Under the pieces are notes generated by a model, which saw only the letters and a program-made list of their open reading frames with translations, did not search any database and was not told where the DNA came from. Made by a program: the position numbers and the translations under genes. This document shows, in pieces, positions 8,360-14,147 of a stretch of DNA of 25,630 bases (the stretch's first letter is position 1; each line of letters starts with the position of its first letter). Source of the DNA: Spirochaetales bacterium (GTDB lineage: Bacteria; Spirochaetota; Spirochaetia; CADAEX01); assembly GCA_024233785.1 (NCBI GenBank), contig JACKPD010000026.1, forward strand, positions 1 to 25,630, in the 5' to 3' direction.

Positions 8360-8497
8360 GCAAATCTCAATATCAGGTAGAAAAAAAACACAGCCCTGTA
8401 GGTAGTCAGGGCGGTCTTCAGGCAGTTTCCGAAGATCCCGTAACCATCGAAAGATGTCCGTTTTTACCTCCAATATATTTATATCTGGAGGATTAAA
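8360..8497 (+). ncRNA. Structured 5' leader of yjdF, candidate translational riboswitch (yjdF-motif-like)
   Basis: The leader contains three local hairpins: GCCCTG/CAGGGC (8393-8398/8407-8412), directly abutting GGTCTTC/GAAGATC (8413-8419/8431-8437), and CATC-GAAA-GATG (8445-8456) with a GNRA loop. A long-range helix can close them: AGGTA plus AAAA (8375-8379, 8381-8384, G8380 bulged) with TTTTTACCT (8461-8469). A last hairpin, CCTCCA (8467-8472) with TGGAGG (8486-8491), buries the ribosome site. The long helix and the ribosome-site hairpin share bases 8467-8469, so they exclude each other. This is the layout of an ON switch. The yjdF RNA motif, an azaaromatic-binding riboswitch class known mainly from Firmicutes, precedes genes of this protein family. 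I have not matched its covariance model, so class membership is an inference. Confidence 0.65.
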
Positions 8498-8881
8498 ATG
8501 GAAAGAGTTGTATCAAACATCATCTTTAACGGGCAGTTCTGGATCGCTTTGATTGAAAAATATCAGGAAGACGGCTCTCTGCTGGTCGGCAGGTATACCT
8601 TCGGCCCTGAACCTGCAAATAATCATCTGCTTGACTTTTACTTAAATAAATATCACAAGTTGAAATTCTATCAATGTGAACCCGGATATAAGGTAAAAAA
8701 AGAGTATTACGGGAAGGACTCGGGGAAAAACACTGGAAAAGCACTGGAGTCTTTTAAAAGAGAACAAAAAAAATATCTTCTGGAAAAGAAAAAAATAAGA
8801 AAGATAGAAAAAAAAGCCGCTGATGAAGATAAATATATAATGAAGAGGGAAAAAAAGATTCAAAAAAGACGTGGGCATTAA
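8498..8881 (+). CDS. yjdF: YjdF-family protein (DUF2992)
   Basis: A 127-residue soluble protein. The N-terminal part has NGQFWIALIEKYQEDGSL, then VGRYTFGPEPANNHLLDFYL and a YxKLKF-like strand. The C-terminal 60 residues are an extremely Lys/Glu-rich helix ending KREKKIQKRRGH. Both halves fit DUF2992, represented by Bacillus subtilis YjdF, whose biochemical role is unknown. In Firmicutes the gene is often under an RNA that responds to nitrogen-containing aromatic compounds. The start at 8498 has a strong ribosome site, GGAGG at 8487-8491, which is itself paired in a leader hairpin. It stands alone: a tRNA lies divergently upstream and hslO has its own candidate promoter downstream. A spirochaete-like context for a mostly Firmicute family suggests transfer. 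Confidence 0.8.
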   Translation: MERVVSNIIFNGQFWIALIEKYQEDGSLLVGRYTFGPEPANNHLLDFYLNKYHKLKFYQCEPGYKVKKEYYGKDSGKNTGKALESFKREQKKYLLEKKKIRKIEKKAADEDKYIMKREKKIQKRRGH

Positions 8882-8928
8882 TCAGATGCATTAAATACAG
8901 CTTCCGCAGGTGTCCTCCCTGTTACCGG

Positions 8929-8955
8929 TTGACAATTTTTTCCGAATAATAAAAC
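8929..8955 (+). promoter_or_regulatory. Possible promoter for hslO, near-leaderless
   Basis: A perfect TTGACA (8929-8934) is followed after 15 bases by TAAAAC (8950-8955), a weak -10. The first T of the -35 lies 36 bases before ATG 8965, which would put the transcript start at or next to the start codon. Confidence 0.4.
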
Positions 8956-8964
8956 ATTGCCCTC

Positions 8965-9888
8965 ATGAATATGATAACTGACCATAAGAACATACTTTAT
9001 AGATTTCTGCTTGCCGGCGGCAGGATAAAGGGATACTTTATCAACGCAACCGAGCTTGTAAACAGGATAAGGGAAACCCACACACTCGGCGTAATGGAAA
9101 CCCTTATCCTCGGCCACGCGCATATCGGTTCCGCCCTTATGGCGGCAACATTAAAAGACAATGAAAGCATAAAGCTTAAGATAGAGTGCTCAGGTCCGGT
9201 AAAAGGGCTTTCTGTCGAAGCTCACTCAAACGGAGAGATACGGGGATACCTCTTCCAGAACCCGATACCGCTTGAGCCGGACATGAATACTTTTGATACC
9301 TCCCCTGTATTTCAGGCAGGCTTTCTCTCAGTAACAAGATTTTCTGAGACCAATAAAAGCTATTCAGGCCAGGTCATGATTGAACACGGAAGGATTGCCG
9401 AAGACCTTGCGAATTACTACCTTGTCTCGGAACAGAAAAAAACCGCCTTTAACCTGAGTGTTTTTTTTGACAAAGAGGGAGTTCCCAAAGGCGCGGGCGG
9501 GATTTTTCTCCAGGCGCTTCCCGAAGAGCAGAACATTAAAGCTGCGCACAGTATCTTTGAAGAAACAGATCTTCAGCAATTGCTTGAAAAAGCTGAAAAT
9601 GTTATCGGGACAATCCCTTCAATCGGCAGATATTTTTCTAAAGATTCAGACGCTGTCAGCTTTATCATGAAAGCTTTTTCATCGCTCGGTATCGAGATAA
9701 TAGGATCAGGCCACGTCAATTTCAAATGCAGATGCAGCAGGGAGAGGTTTTTCTCCTTTCTCTCGGCAATGGACAAAAAAGAAATCAAATCAATTCTTGA
9801 GGATGGCGCGCTGCCGCTTAAGGTAACATGCCACAACTGCAGCACGGATTATTTCTTTGAGAAAGAGGAAATTGAAGAACTGCTGTAA
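8965..9888 (+). CDS. hslO: Redox-regulated molecular chaperone Hsp33
   Basis: A 307-residue cytosolic holdase that unfolds and becomes active when oxidised. The N-terminal core has ATELVNRIRETHTLG and LGHAHIGSALMAA. The middle has the family's KLKIECSGPVKG and EAHSNGEIRGY segments. The C-terminal zinc redox switch is present as Cys255-x-Cys257 and Cys289-x2-Cys292, the standard CxC and CxxC spacing, so it should bind zinc and sense oxidants. Length matches the family (about 290-310). ATG 8965 and ATG 8971 are both possible; neither has a recognisable ribosome site. The gene is monocistronic and converges on the cation exporter gene. Its proximity to an NAD(P)H oxidoreductase may reflect oxidative-stress grouping, but that is only suggestive. 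Confidence 0.95.
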   Translation: MNMITDHKNILYRFLLAGGRIKGYFINATELVNRIRETHTLGVMETLILGHAHIGSALMAATLKDNESIKLKIECSGPVKGLSVEAHSNGEIRGYLFQNPIPLEPDMNTFDTSPVFQAGFLSVTRFSETNKSYSGQVMIEHGRIAEDLANYYLVSEQKKTAFNLSVFFDKEGVPKGAGGIFLQALPEEQNIKAAHSIFEETDLQQLLEKAENVIGTIPSIGRYFSKDSDAVSFIMKAFSSLGIEIIGSGHVNFKCRCSRERFFSFLSAMDKKEIKSILEDGALPLKVTCHNCSTDYFFEKEEIEELL

Positions 9889-9954
9889 ACCCTGTATTTG
9901 TAAATGAATATTTTTACCGCGAAAAAGAAGCCAAGGTCCTGTTAGTAATGTATA

Positions 9955-10851
9955 CTATTTCTCAATAATCTGGACCGATAGATGCACCAGCTCTTCATGT
10001 ACATTTATTAATTTATGATATTCAGCTGTAGTCTTTGGATTTTTTGCCGCAATGGAAACTATTGCCGCATATTTTCCGGAACTGACCTGCCAGACATGCA
10101 GATCCGATATTTTTGTTTCGCTCAGAGATTCAACTGTTTTTGTTATTTCCTCCACCAGATCAGTAGAAGAAGGGGTATAGTCCGTCAATATTATTACAGT
10201 TTCTTTTATAATGTTATAAGCCCATATAAGTATAACGACACTGCCTGCAAAACCCATTAAAGAATCAATCCAGCCGATTCCGTAATATAATCCGATAAGC
10301 AGCGCGATAATCGCTGTTACCGATGTTATTGCGTCCGTAACTACATGTATGTAAGCTGCCTTAAGGTTTTTATCATGATGATGTCCATGCCCATGATGGC
10401 CCCCTTCAGAATGGGAATGGCTGTCCTTCAATAAAAACGCTGAAATAACATTTACAGCAAGTCCTATAACAGCAACTACCAGGGCTTCCCCGAATTGTAT
10501 TACTGCCGGGTTAATTAATCTGTCAATTGATTCAAAAATCATGAATCCGGAGACAACCAGCAGCAAAATAGAACTCGCAAACCCGCCCAGAACACCTATT
10601 TTACCTGTTCCAAAACTGAATCTTTTATTATCCCTGTATTTTCTTGAAAAATGGTAGGCTGCGACTGCTATGAGAAATGCTGTCATATGGGTACCCATAT
10701 GCCAGCCGTCTGCGAGAAGGGCCATGGAGTTGAACATGGTGCCGGCTGTAATTTCAGCAGCCATCATGACAGCAGTAATAATCATGACAATTTTTGTCCG
10801 TATTTCCGCCCTGTCTGTATTTTCCTGAAAAATATGTGAATGATGTTCCAT
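9955..10851 (-). CDS. dmeF: CDF-family divalent cation exporter, DmeF-like (Co2+/Ni2+)
   Basis: A 298-residue inner-membrane metal/proton antiporter with six membrane segments. The second helix carries ADGWHMGTHM, giving His51-x3-His55 with Asp48. The fifth has HVVTDAITS, giving His169-x3-Asp173. FGTGKIGVLGGFAS follows helix 2, and a His-rich cytoplasmic loop (about 144-159: HSHSEGGHHGHGHHHD) precedes helix 5. The DGWHMGTH and FGTGK signatures are those of DmeF exporters rather than ZitB/CzcD, which have HxxxD in helix 2. A C-terminal cytoplasmic domain ends LSVQIIEK. I chose ATG 10851 because GGAGAAGAA precedes it; a 22-codon upstream extension has no ribosome site. Specificity for cobalt/nickel is inferred from subfamily. 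Confidence 0.88.
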   Translation of the reverse strand: MEHHSHIFQENTDRAEIRTKIVMIITAVMMAAEITAGTMFNSMALLADGWHMGTHMTAFLIAVAAYHFSRKYRDNKRFSFGTGKIGVLGGFASSILLLVVSGFMIFESIDRLINPAVIQFGEALVVAVIGLAVNVISAFLLKDSHSHSEGGHHGHGHHHDKNLKAAYIHVVTDAITSVTAIIALLIGLYYGIGWIDSLMGFAGSVVILIWAYNIIKETVIILTDYTPSSTDLVEEITKTVESLSETKISDLHVWQVSSGKYAAIVSIAAKNPKTTAEYHKLINVHEELVHLSVQIIEK

Positions 10852-10929
10852 AGTTAATTCTTCTCCGGTAATAATAAGTGGGTTATATATATATTTATTA
10901 TTATATACTGTCAACAATCAGCAGGAAGA

Positions 10930-10964
10930 TTTATCCCGGCAGGCTGCAGCGTAAGCCGGATAAA
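10930..10964. promoter_or_regulatory. Inverted repeat in divergent intergenic region
   Basis: TTTATCCCGGC (10930-10940) pairs with GCCGGATAAA (10955-10964) with one bulged C, around a 14-base loop that itself contains the palindrome GCTGCAGC. It lies between the divergent dmeF-like and PII-like genes, just upstream of a TTGACA at 10979. No T-run follows. It could be an operator or a structured transcript end. Confidence 0.35.
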
Positions 10965-10978
10965 TACCGAGAATCTCC

Positions 10979-11007
10979 TTGACAGATAAATAATTGTGTC
11001 TGAAAAT
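10979..11007 (+). promoter_or_regulatory. Possible promoter of the PII-like/EIIA/antiporter operon
   Basis: A perfect TTGACA (10979-10984) is followed after 17 bases by GAAAAT (11002-11007), four of six matches to TATAAT. The predicted start is within a base or two of ATG 11016, and no ribosome site is visible before that ATG, so the message may be leaderless. Confidence 0.4.
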
Positions 11008-11015
11008 AAATCACG

Positions 11016-11363
11016 ATGAAACTGCTTGTATTTGTACTGAATAAAGAAGAGCTTCTCGAAGAGGTGCTTGCCGCGTATCTTGAGGCAGGCATTCCAGGCG
11101 CTACAATTCTTGATTCTGAAGGAATGGGGAGGTTTCTAACCTATGAAGTTCCCCTTTTCGCGGATTTCAAGGAATTCATGAAGGGAAATAAACCATACAA
11201 TAAAACAATTTTCTCTGTCATACAGAACGAAAAATCGATTCCCCGTCTTGAAAAACTGCTTGATAAGGTCTGCGGCGGCCTTGATGAACCTGGAACAGGA
11301 ATTCTCTTCACTCTCCCATTAGATTATGCAAGGGGCCTTGTGCCTGCGGATACGGAGGATTGA
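11016..11363 (+). CDS. PII-like (GlnB-fold) small regulatory protein
   Basis: A 115-residue protein with the ferredoxin-like pattern of PII-like proteins: strand MKLLVFVLN, helix KEELLEEVLAAYLEAGIPGATIL, strand FSVIQNEKSIPRLEKLLDKV, then ILFTLPLDYARGL. The stretch AGIPGATILDSEGMGR resembles the PII beta2 strand, where adenyl nucleotides and T-loop features sit. The canonical uridylylated tyrosine motif is not evident, so it is not a true GlnB/GlnK. Such proteins often bind nucleotides or bicarbonate and control nearby transporters. It is the first gene of the antiporter operon and its stop codon lies one base before the next start. A role in gating or regulating the antiporter is inferred from position only. 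Confidence 0.6.
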   Translation: MKLLVFVLNKEELLEEVLAAYLEAGIPGATILDSEGMGRFLTYEVPLFADFKEFMKGNKPYNKTIFSVIQNEKSIPRLEKLLDKVCGGLDEPGTGILFTLPLDYARGLVPADTED

Positions 11364-11364
11364 T

Positions 11365-11826
11365 TTGCTAAAATTATCCAGGATTCTTGATAAAAACTGT
11401 ATTAAACTTGACATGAGCGCTGTCAGGAAAAGGGACGCGATCTCGGAGCTCCTTGAAGTCCTTAAAGACAGCGGGAAAATTGATAATACAGAACCGCTGC
11501 TTAACGATATCTGCGAAAGGGAAAAATCAGCATCTACCGGAATAGGCTATGGAATCGCCATCCCGCACAAAATTGTTGACGGGCTTGAAAAAACAATAAT
11601 AGCATTCGGAAGGAAAAAAGAGGGGATCAATTTTGATTCCATTGACGGGAAACCGGCAACCCTCTTTTTCCTTATACTGGGGAAGGAAGGAAGCACCGGA
11701 AGCCATCTGCGGCTGTTAAGCAAACTGGCAAGACTTCTTCATGATCCTGATTTCAGGGAATCGCTTTACAGCGCGCAGTCTGCTGAGGATATCATAAACG
11801 CTTTTGCCGGGGAGGATGATGAATGA
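11365..11826 (+). CDS. PTS EIIA type-2 (PtsN/fructose-like) domain protein, antiporter-linked
   Basis: A single EIIA domain of 153 residues. The phosphorylatable histidine is His68 in YGIAIPHKI, preceded by the family signature EREKSASTGI; LDM..RKRDAISELLEVL and ATLFFLILGKEGSTGSHLRLLSKLARLL also fit. No EIIB/EIIC or transport domain is present, so it is more likely a PtsN-like regulator phosphorylated by HPr or NPr than a sugar transporter part. The start is taken as TTG 11365, which has GGAGG at 11354-11358 with six-base spacing; an in-frame ATG at 11326 lies inside the PII-like gene and has no ribosome site. Its stop overlaps the MrpE start as ATGA, which couples its translation to the antiporter genes. 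Confidence 0.88.
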   Translation: MLKLSRILDKNCIKLDMSAVRKRDAISELLEVLKDSGKIDNTEPLLNDICEREKSASTGIGYGIAIPHKIVDGLEKTIIAFGRKKEGINFDSIDGKPATLFFLILGKEGSTGSHLRLLSKLARLLHDPDFRESLYSAQSAEDIINAFAGEDDE

Positions 11827-12335
11827 ACCTGGCCGTAAAATGGAAAATAACAAGGATAATGCTTACTTCAGTTTATCTTTTCGCGGGATGGATGCTGTTT
11901 ACGGGAAGCCTTAATCCCTTTTCCATGGTTATGGGCCTTTTTTTTTCAATACTGACAGCGCTATTAACCTACAGCCTCTTCATAGATGAAAAAGAGGCGG
12001 AAAGGCGTGGCCTTGTTTTTAATATTCATATTCTTGTTTTCTATCTCTTATTTCTTTTATTCAAAATGTATGCCTCGAGCTTCGCGGTTTTATACAATGT
12101 AATAAGGGGCAATATAAACCCGAGGGTTGTTCATTTCAGGACAAGGCTTAAATCCGACATTGCCCGGGTTATCCTTACAAACTCAATTACGCTTACTCCC
12201 GGAACAATAACCTTAAGCCTTGATGATGATCATCTGATAGTCCACTGGCTTGAGGCAAAGACAACACATTCGCGTTATGCCGGGGAACTTATCAAGGGGA
12301 AAATGGAAAAAATACTGAAAAGGATTTTTGTATGA
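11823..12335 (+). CDS. mrpE: Na+/H+ antiporter subunit E (MrpE/MnhE, MbhA-like)
   Basis: A 170-residue membrane subunit with hydrophobic helices at about 13-28, 33-51 and 66-87 and a cytoplasmic tail. The family signature SITLTPGTIT is at 121-130, followed by LIVHWL. MrpE is a required accessory subunit of the multi-subunit Mrp cation/proton antiporters and corresponds to MbhA in membrane-bound hydrogenases. The gene overlaps the upstream EIIA gene and the downstream F gene by ATGA. Confidence 0.93.
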   Translation: MNLAVKWKITRIMLTSVYLFAGWMLFTGSLNPFSMVMGLFFSILTALLTYSLFIDEKEAERRGLVFNIHILVFYLLFLLFKMYASSFAVLYNVIRGNINPRVVHFRTRLKSDIARVILTNSITLTPGTITLSLDDDHLIVHWLEAKTTHSRYAGELIKGKMEKILKRIFV

Positions 12336-12604
12336 ATACGCAGGCCGCATTCAGTGTTATTATCTATCTTTTTATCGGTTCCGGCGTTATAAGCCTTTAC
12401 AGGGTTCTCTCAGGGCCTACCGCGGCAGACCGCCTGATCGGGCTGAATATTATATCAGCCCAGATACTTGCTGTTCTGGTTCTGTTCGCGGCTATGGAAA
12501 ACATGCATGTTTATCTTGATGTGGCGCTTGTCTACGATATATTCGGATTTGTCGGGATACTCGCTATCGCAAGGTACACGGGGAAAAAAGAAGCGTTAAA
12601 ATGA
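12332..12604 (+). CDS. mrpF: Na+/H+ antiporter subunit F (MrpF/MnhF, MbhB-like)
   Basis: A 90-residue protein of three membrane helices. The family motif SGPTAADRLIGLN (27-39) is the loop between helices 1 and 2, and YLDVALVYDIFGFVG lies in helix 3. Length matches the family (about 90-100). It is an integral accessory subunit at the interface of the antiporter. It overlaps mrpE and mrpG by ATGA. Confidence 0.93.
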   Translation: MNTQAAFSVIIYLFIGSGVISLYRVLSGPTAADRLIGLNIISAQILAVLVLFAAMENMHVYLDVALVYDIFGFVGILAIARYTGKKEALK

Positions 12605-12909
12605 CAGAATGGATAGTCTTCGCCTTCCTGATTCTTGGGGCCGTATTTAATCTGATGGGGCTTCTCGGTGTCCTTATTTTCCCTGATCCCTATACACGGC
12701 TTCAGGCTTCATCGACATGCAGCACTACCTCGGTTATGTCGGTATTTATAGCGGCAATGATAGACTCAGGCATCTCGGCCGTTACCGGAAAGATACTTGT
12801 AATAACACTTTTCTTTTTTATTTCAAGCCCGGTATCAGCCCACATCATAGCGCTCTACGCATGGAAAAATGAAATAATCCCCTGGCGGCGGAAGGGGGGA
12901 CAGGAATGA
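12601..12909 (+). CDS. mrpG: Na+/H+ antiporter subunit G (MrpG/MnhG, MbhC-like)
   Basis: A 102-residue protein with three membrane helices and the MnhG signature GLLGVLIFPDPYTRLQASS (20-38); ITLFFFISSPVSAHIIA forms helix 3. It is a small structural subunit of the antiporter membrane arm. It is followed by the split MrpA C-terminal pieces, as in mbh-type operons, and overlaps both neighbours by ATGA. Confidence 0.92.
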   Translation: MTEWIVFAFLILGAVFNLMGLLGVLIFPDPYTRLQASSTCSTTSVMSVFIAAMIDSGISAVTGKILVITLFFFISSPVSAHIIALYAWKNEIIPWRRKGGQE

Positions 12910-13139
12910 CAACACTGCTCCTCGCGCTGCATGTCCTGCTTGCTGTAATAATCCTTGTATCACGCAATATGCTGACCGCGGTAATCCTCCTTGCGGTTTT
13001 AAGCCTTTTCAGCAGCCTTCTGTTCTTCATTCTGCACGCGCCTGATGTCGCTCTCACTGAGGCGGCCGTAGGAGCAGGCGTCTCTACTTTTCTTTATATC
13101 TGGATAATAAGGAAAACTGAAATGGAGATAAAACCTTGA
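12906..13139 (+). CDS. MbhD-like subunit (DUF4040; part of MrpA C-terminus)
   Basis: A 77-residue protein with three hydrophobic segments and the signature LHAPDVALTEAAVGAG (43-58), which marks the MbhD/DUF4040 family. In classic Mrp systems this segment is part of the long MrpA C-terminal region. Here it is a separate gene, as in archaeal membrane-bound hydrogenases and in Thermotoga-type antiporters. The conserved Glu52 lies in the membrane and probably joins the proton path. It starts with ATGA overlap and ends in a TTGA overlap with the next gene. Confidence 0.85.
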   Translation: MTTLLLALHVLLAVIILVSRNMLTAVILLAVLSLFSSLLFFILHAPDVALTEAAVGAGVSTFLYIWIIRKTEMEIKP

Positions 13140-13390
13140 AGATGCTGTTTCATATCCTGATAATTGCAGTATTCTCATTATTGCTTATCTTTGCGCTGAT
13201 TTTCGCTGACCACAGGGCCCCTGATACGGCAAAACAGTTTCTTCTTGAAAAAAGCCATATTGAAACAGGGGCGGCAAACCTGGTTACGGCTATATACCTC
13301 GGATACAGGGCTTTTGACACACTTGGGGAGACAATAGTGCTTATCTCATCAGTTACCGGCGTTGTATTTCTTATGGGAAGCAGAGAATGA
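13136..13390 (+). CDS. MbhE-like subunit (part of MrpA C-terminus / MrpB N-terminal-like)
   Basis: An 84-residue protein with a TTG start that overlaps the previous stop (TTGA). The N-terminal helix is followed by a short loop (RAPDTAKQFLLEKSHIETGAANLVTAIYLGYRAFDTLGE), then a C-terminal helix ending VFLMGSRE. The segment NLVTAIYLGYRAFDTLGE is characteristic of MbhE and of the end of long MrpA proteins. It is the second half of the split MrpA C-terminus. It overlaps mrpB by ATGA. An alternative start at the ATG two codons in would shorten it by two residues. Confidence 0.82.
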   Translation: MKMLFHILIIAVFSLLLIFALIFADHRAPDTAKQFLLEKSHIETGAANLVTAIYLGYRAFDTLGETIVLISSVTGVVFLMGSRE

Positions 13391-13809
13391 AAAAAACAGA
13401 TATTCTTGATGTCGTATCACGCAAACTGGCCCCGTTCATACTGCTCTTCGGTTTTTACCTGCTGACATACGGGCACCTCTCCCCCGGCGGAGGGTTTCAG
13501 GGAGGCGTTACAATAGCATCGGCGGTAATACTTCTGTTTCTCGCAAAAGGGACCGAAAGGGTCCTCGAGGTATTCCCCCTCAAATCTGTCCATTACACCG
13601 AAGCGTACGGGTTTTTTGCATTTCTGCTGACAGGTATTGCGGGCCTTGTTTTCGGAGAAGGTTTCCTTTCCAGTTTTCTAAAAGTTAAGGGGGCCGGAGC
13701 AATCCCCGGCGGCGGCACTATATTATTACTCAATATTATCATAGGGCTTAAGGTTGGCGCAGGCATAACGCTTATCTGCTATTACCTTTTCAAAGAGAGA
13801 GAGGAATAA
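13387..13809 (+). CDS. mrpB: Na+/H+ antiporter subunit B (MrpB/MnhB, MbhF-like)
   Basis: A 140-residue protein of four membrane helices. The family signature is GHLSPGGGFQGG (29-40) after the first helix, followed by a hydrophobic helix and an amphipathic loop. The second signature, IIGLKVGAGITL, is in the last helix. Length is normal for MnhB (about 140). Its stop and the next start share one base (TAATG). Confidence 0.93.
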   Translation: MKKTDILDVVSRKLAPFILLFGFYLLTYGHLSPGGGFQGGVTIASAVILLFLAKGTERVLEVFPLKSVHYTEAYGFFAFLLTGIAGLVFGEGFLSSFLKVKGAGAIPGGGTILLLNIIIGLKVGAGITLICYYLFKEREE

Positions 13810-14147
13810 TGATAAACCTGACACTCATCGCTGCCCTGTTTGTTACCGGTGTTTCAGGACTCATCCTATCCCGGAACCTTATAAAAAAGGTAATCGCTCT
13901 CGGTATTATAAACACGGCTGTTATTATTTTATTTATCTACACAGGTTCCCTTTCAGGTGTCCTTGCCCCGATAATTACCGCCGGGGAAATAAATATTGTT
14001 GACCCGCTTCCGCAGGCCCTGATGCTTACGGCAATTGTAGTCGGGTTATGCATAACAGCACTTGCCCTTGCCCTTATCTACAGGTTATTCAGACTTTACG
14101 GTACACTTGATATAAGAGAAATCGAAAAAAAGGCAAGGCAGACGTGA
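13809..14147 (+). CDS. mrpC: Na+/H+ antiporter subunit C (MrpC/MnhC/NuoK-like, MbhG-like)
   Basis: A 112-residue protein with three membrane helices related to complex I NuoK. The signature DPLPQALMLTAIVVG is at 65-79, and the first helix and loop (LILSRNLIKKVIALGI) fit the family. In complex I the NuoK homologue carries glutamates in the hydrophobic axis; here Glu60 is visible in helix 2/3. The C-terminal tail is charged (IREIEKKARQT). It overlaps the D gene by GTGA. Confidence 0.93.
   Translation: MINLTLIAALFVTGVSGLILSRNLIKKVIALGIINTAVIILFIYTGSLSGVLAPIITAGEINIVDPLPQALMLTAIVVGLCITALALALIYRLFRLYGTLDIREIEKKARQT

Noticed and set aside
11326..11364. ATG 11326 as the start of the EIIA gene
   Set aside because: It would overlap the PII-like gene by 38 bases with no ribosome site, whereas TTG 11365 has GGAGG at proper spacing.
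11365..11826. EIIA protein as part of a fructose transporter
   Set aside because: No EIIB, EIIC or sugar kinase gene is present nearby; the context is ion transport.
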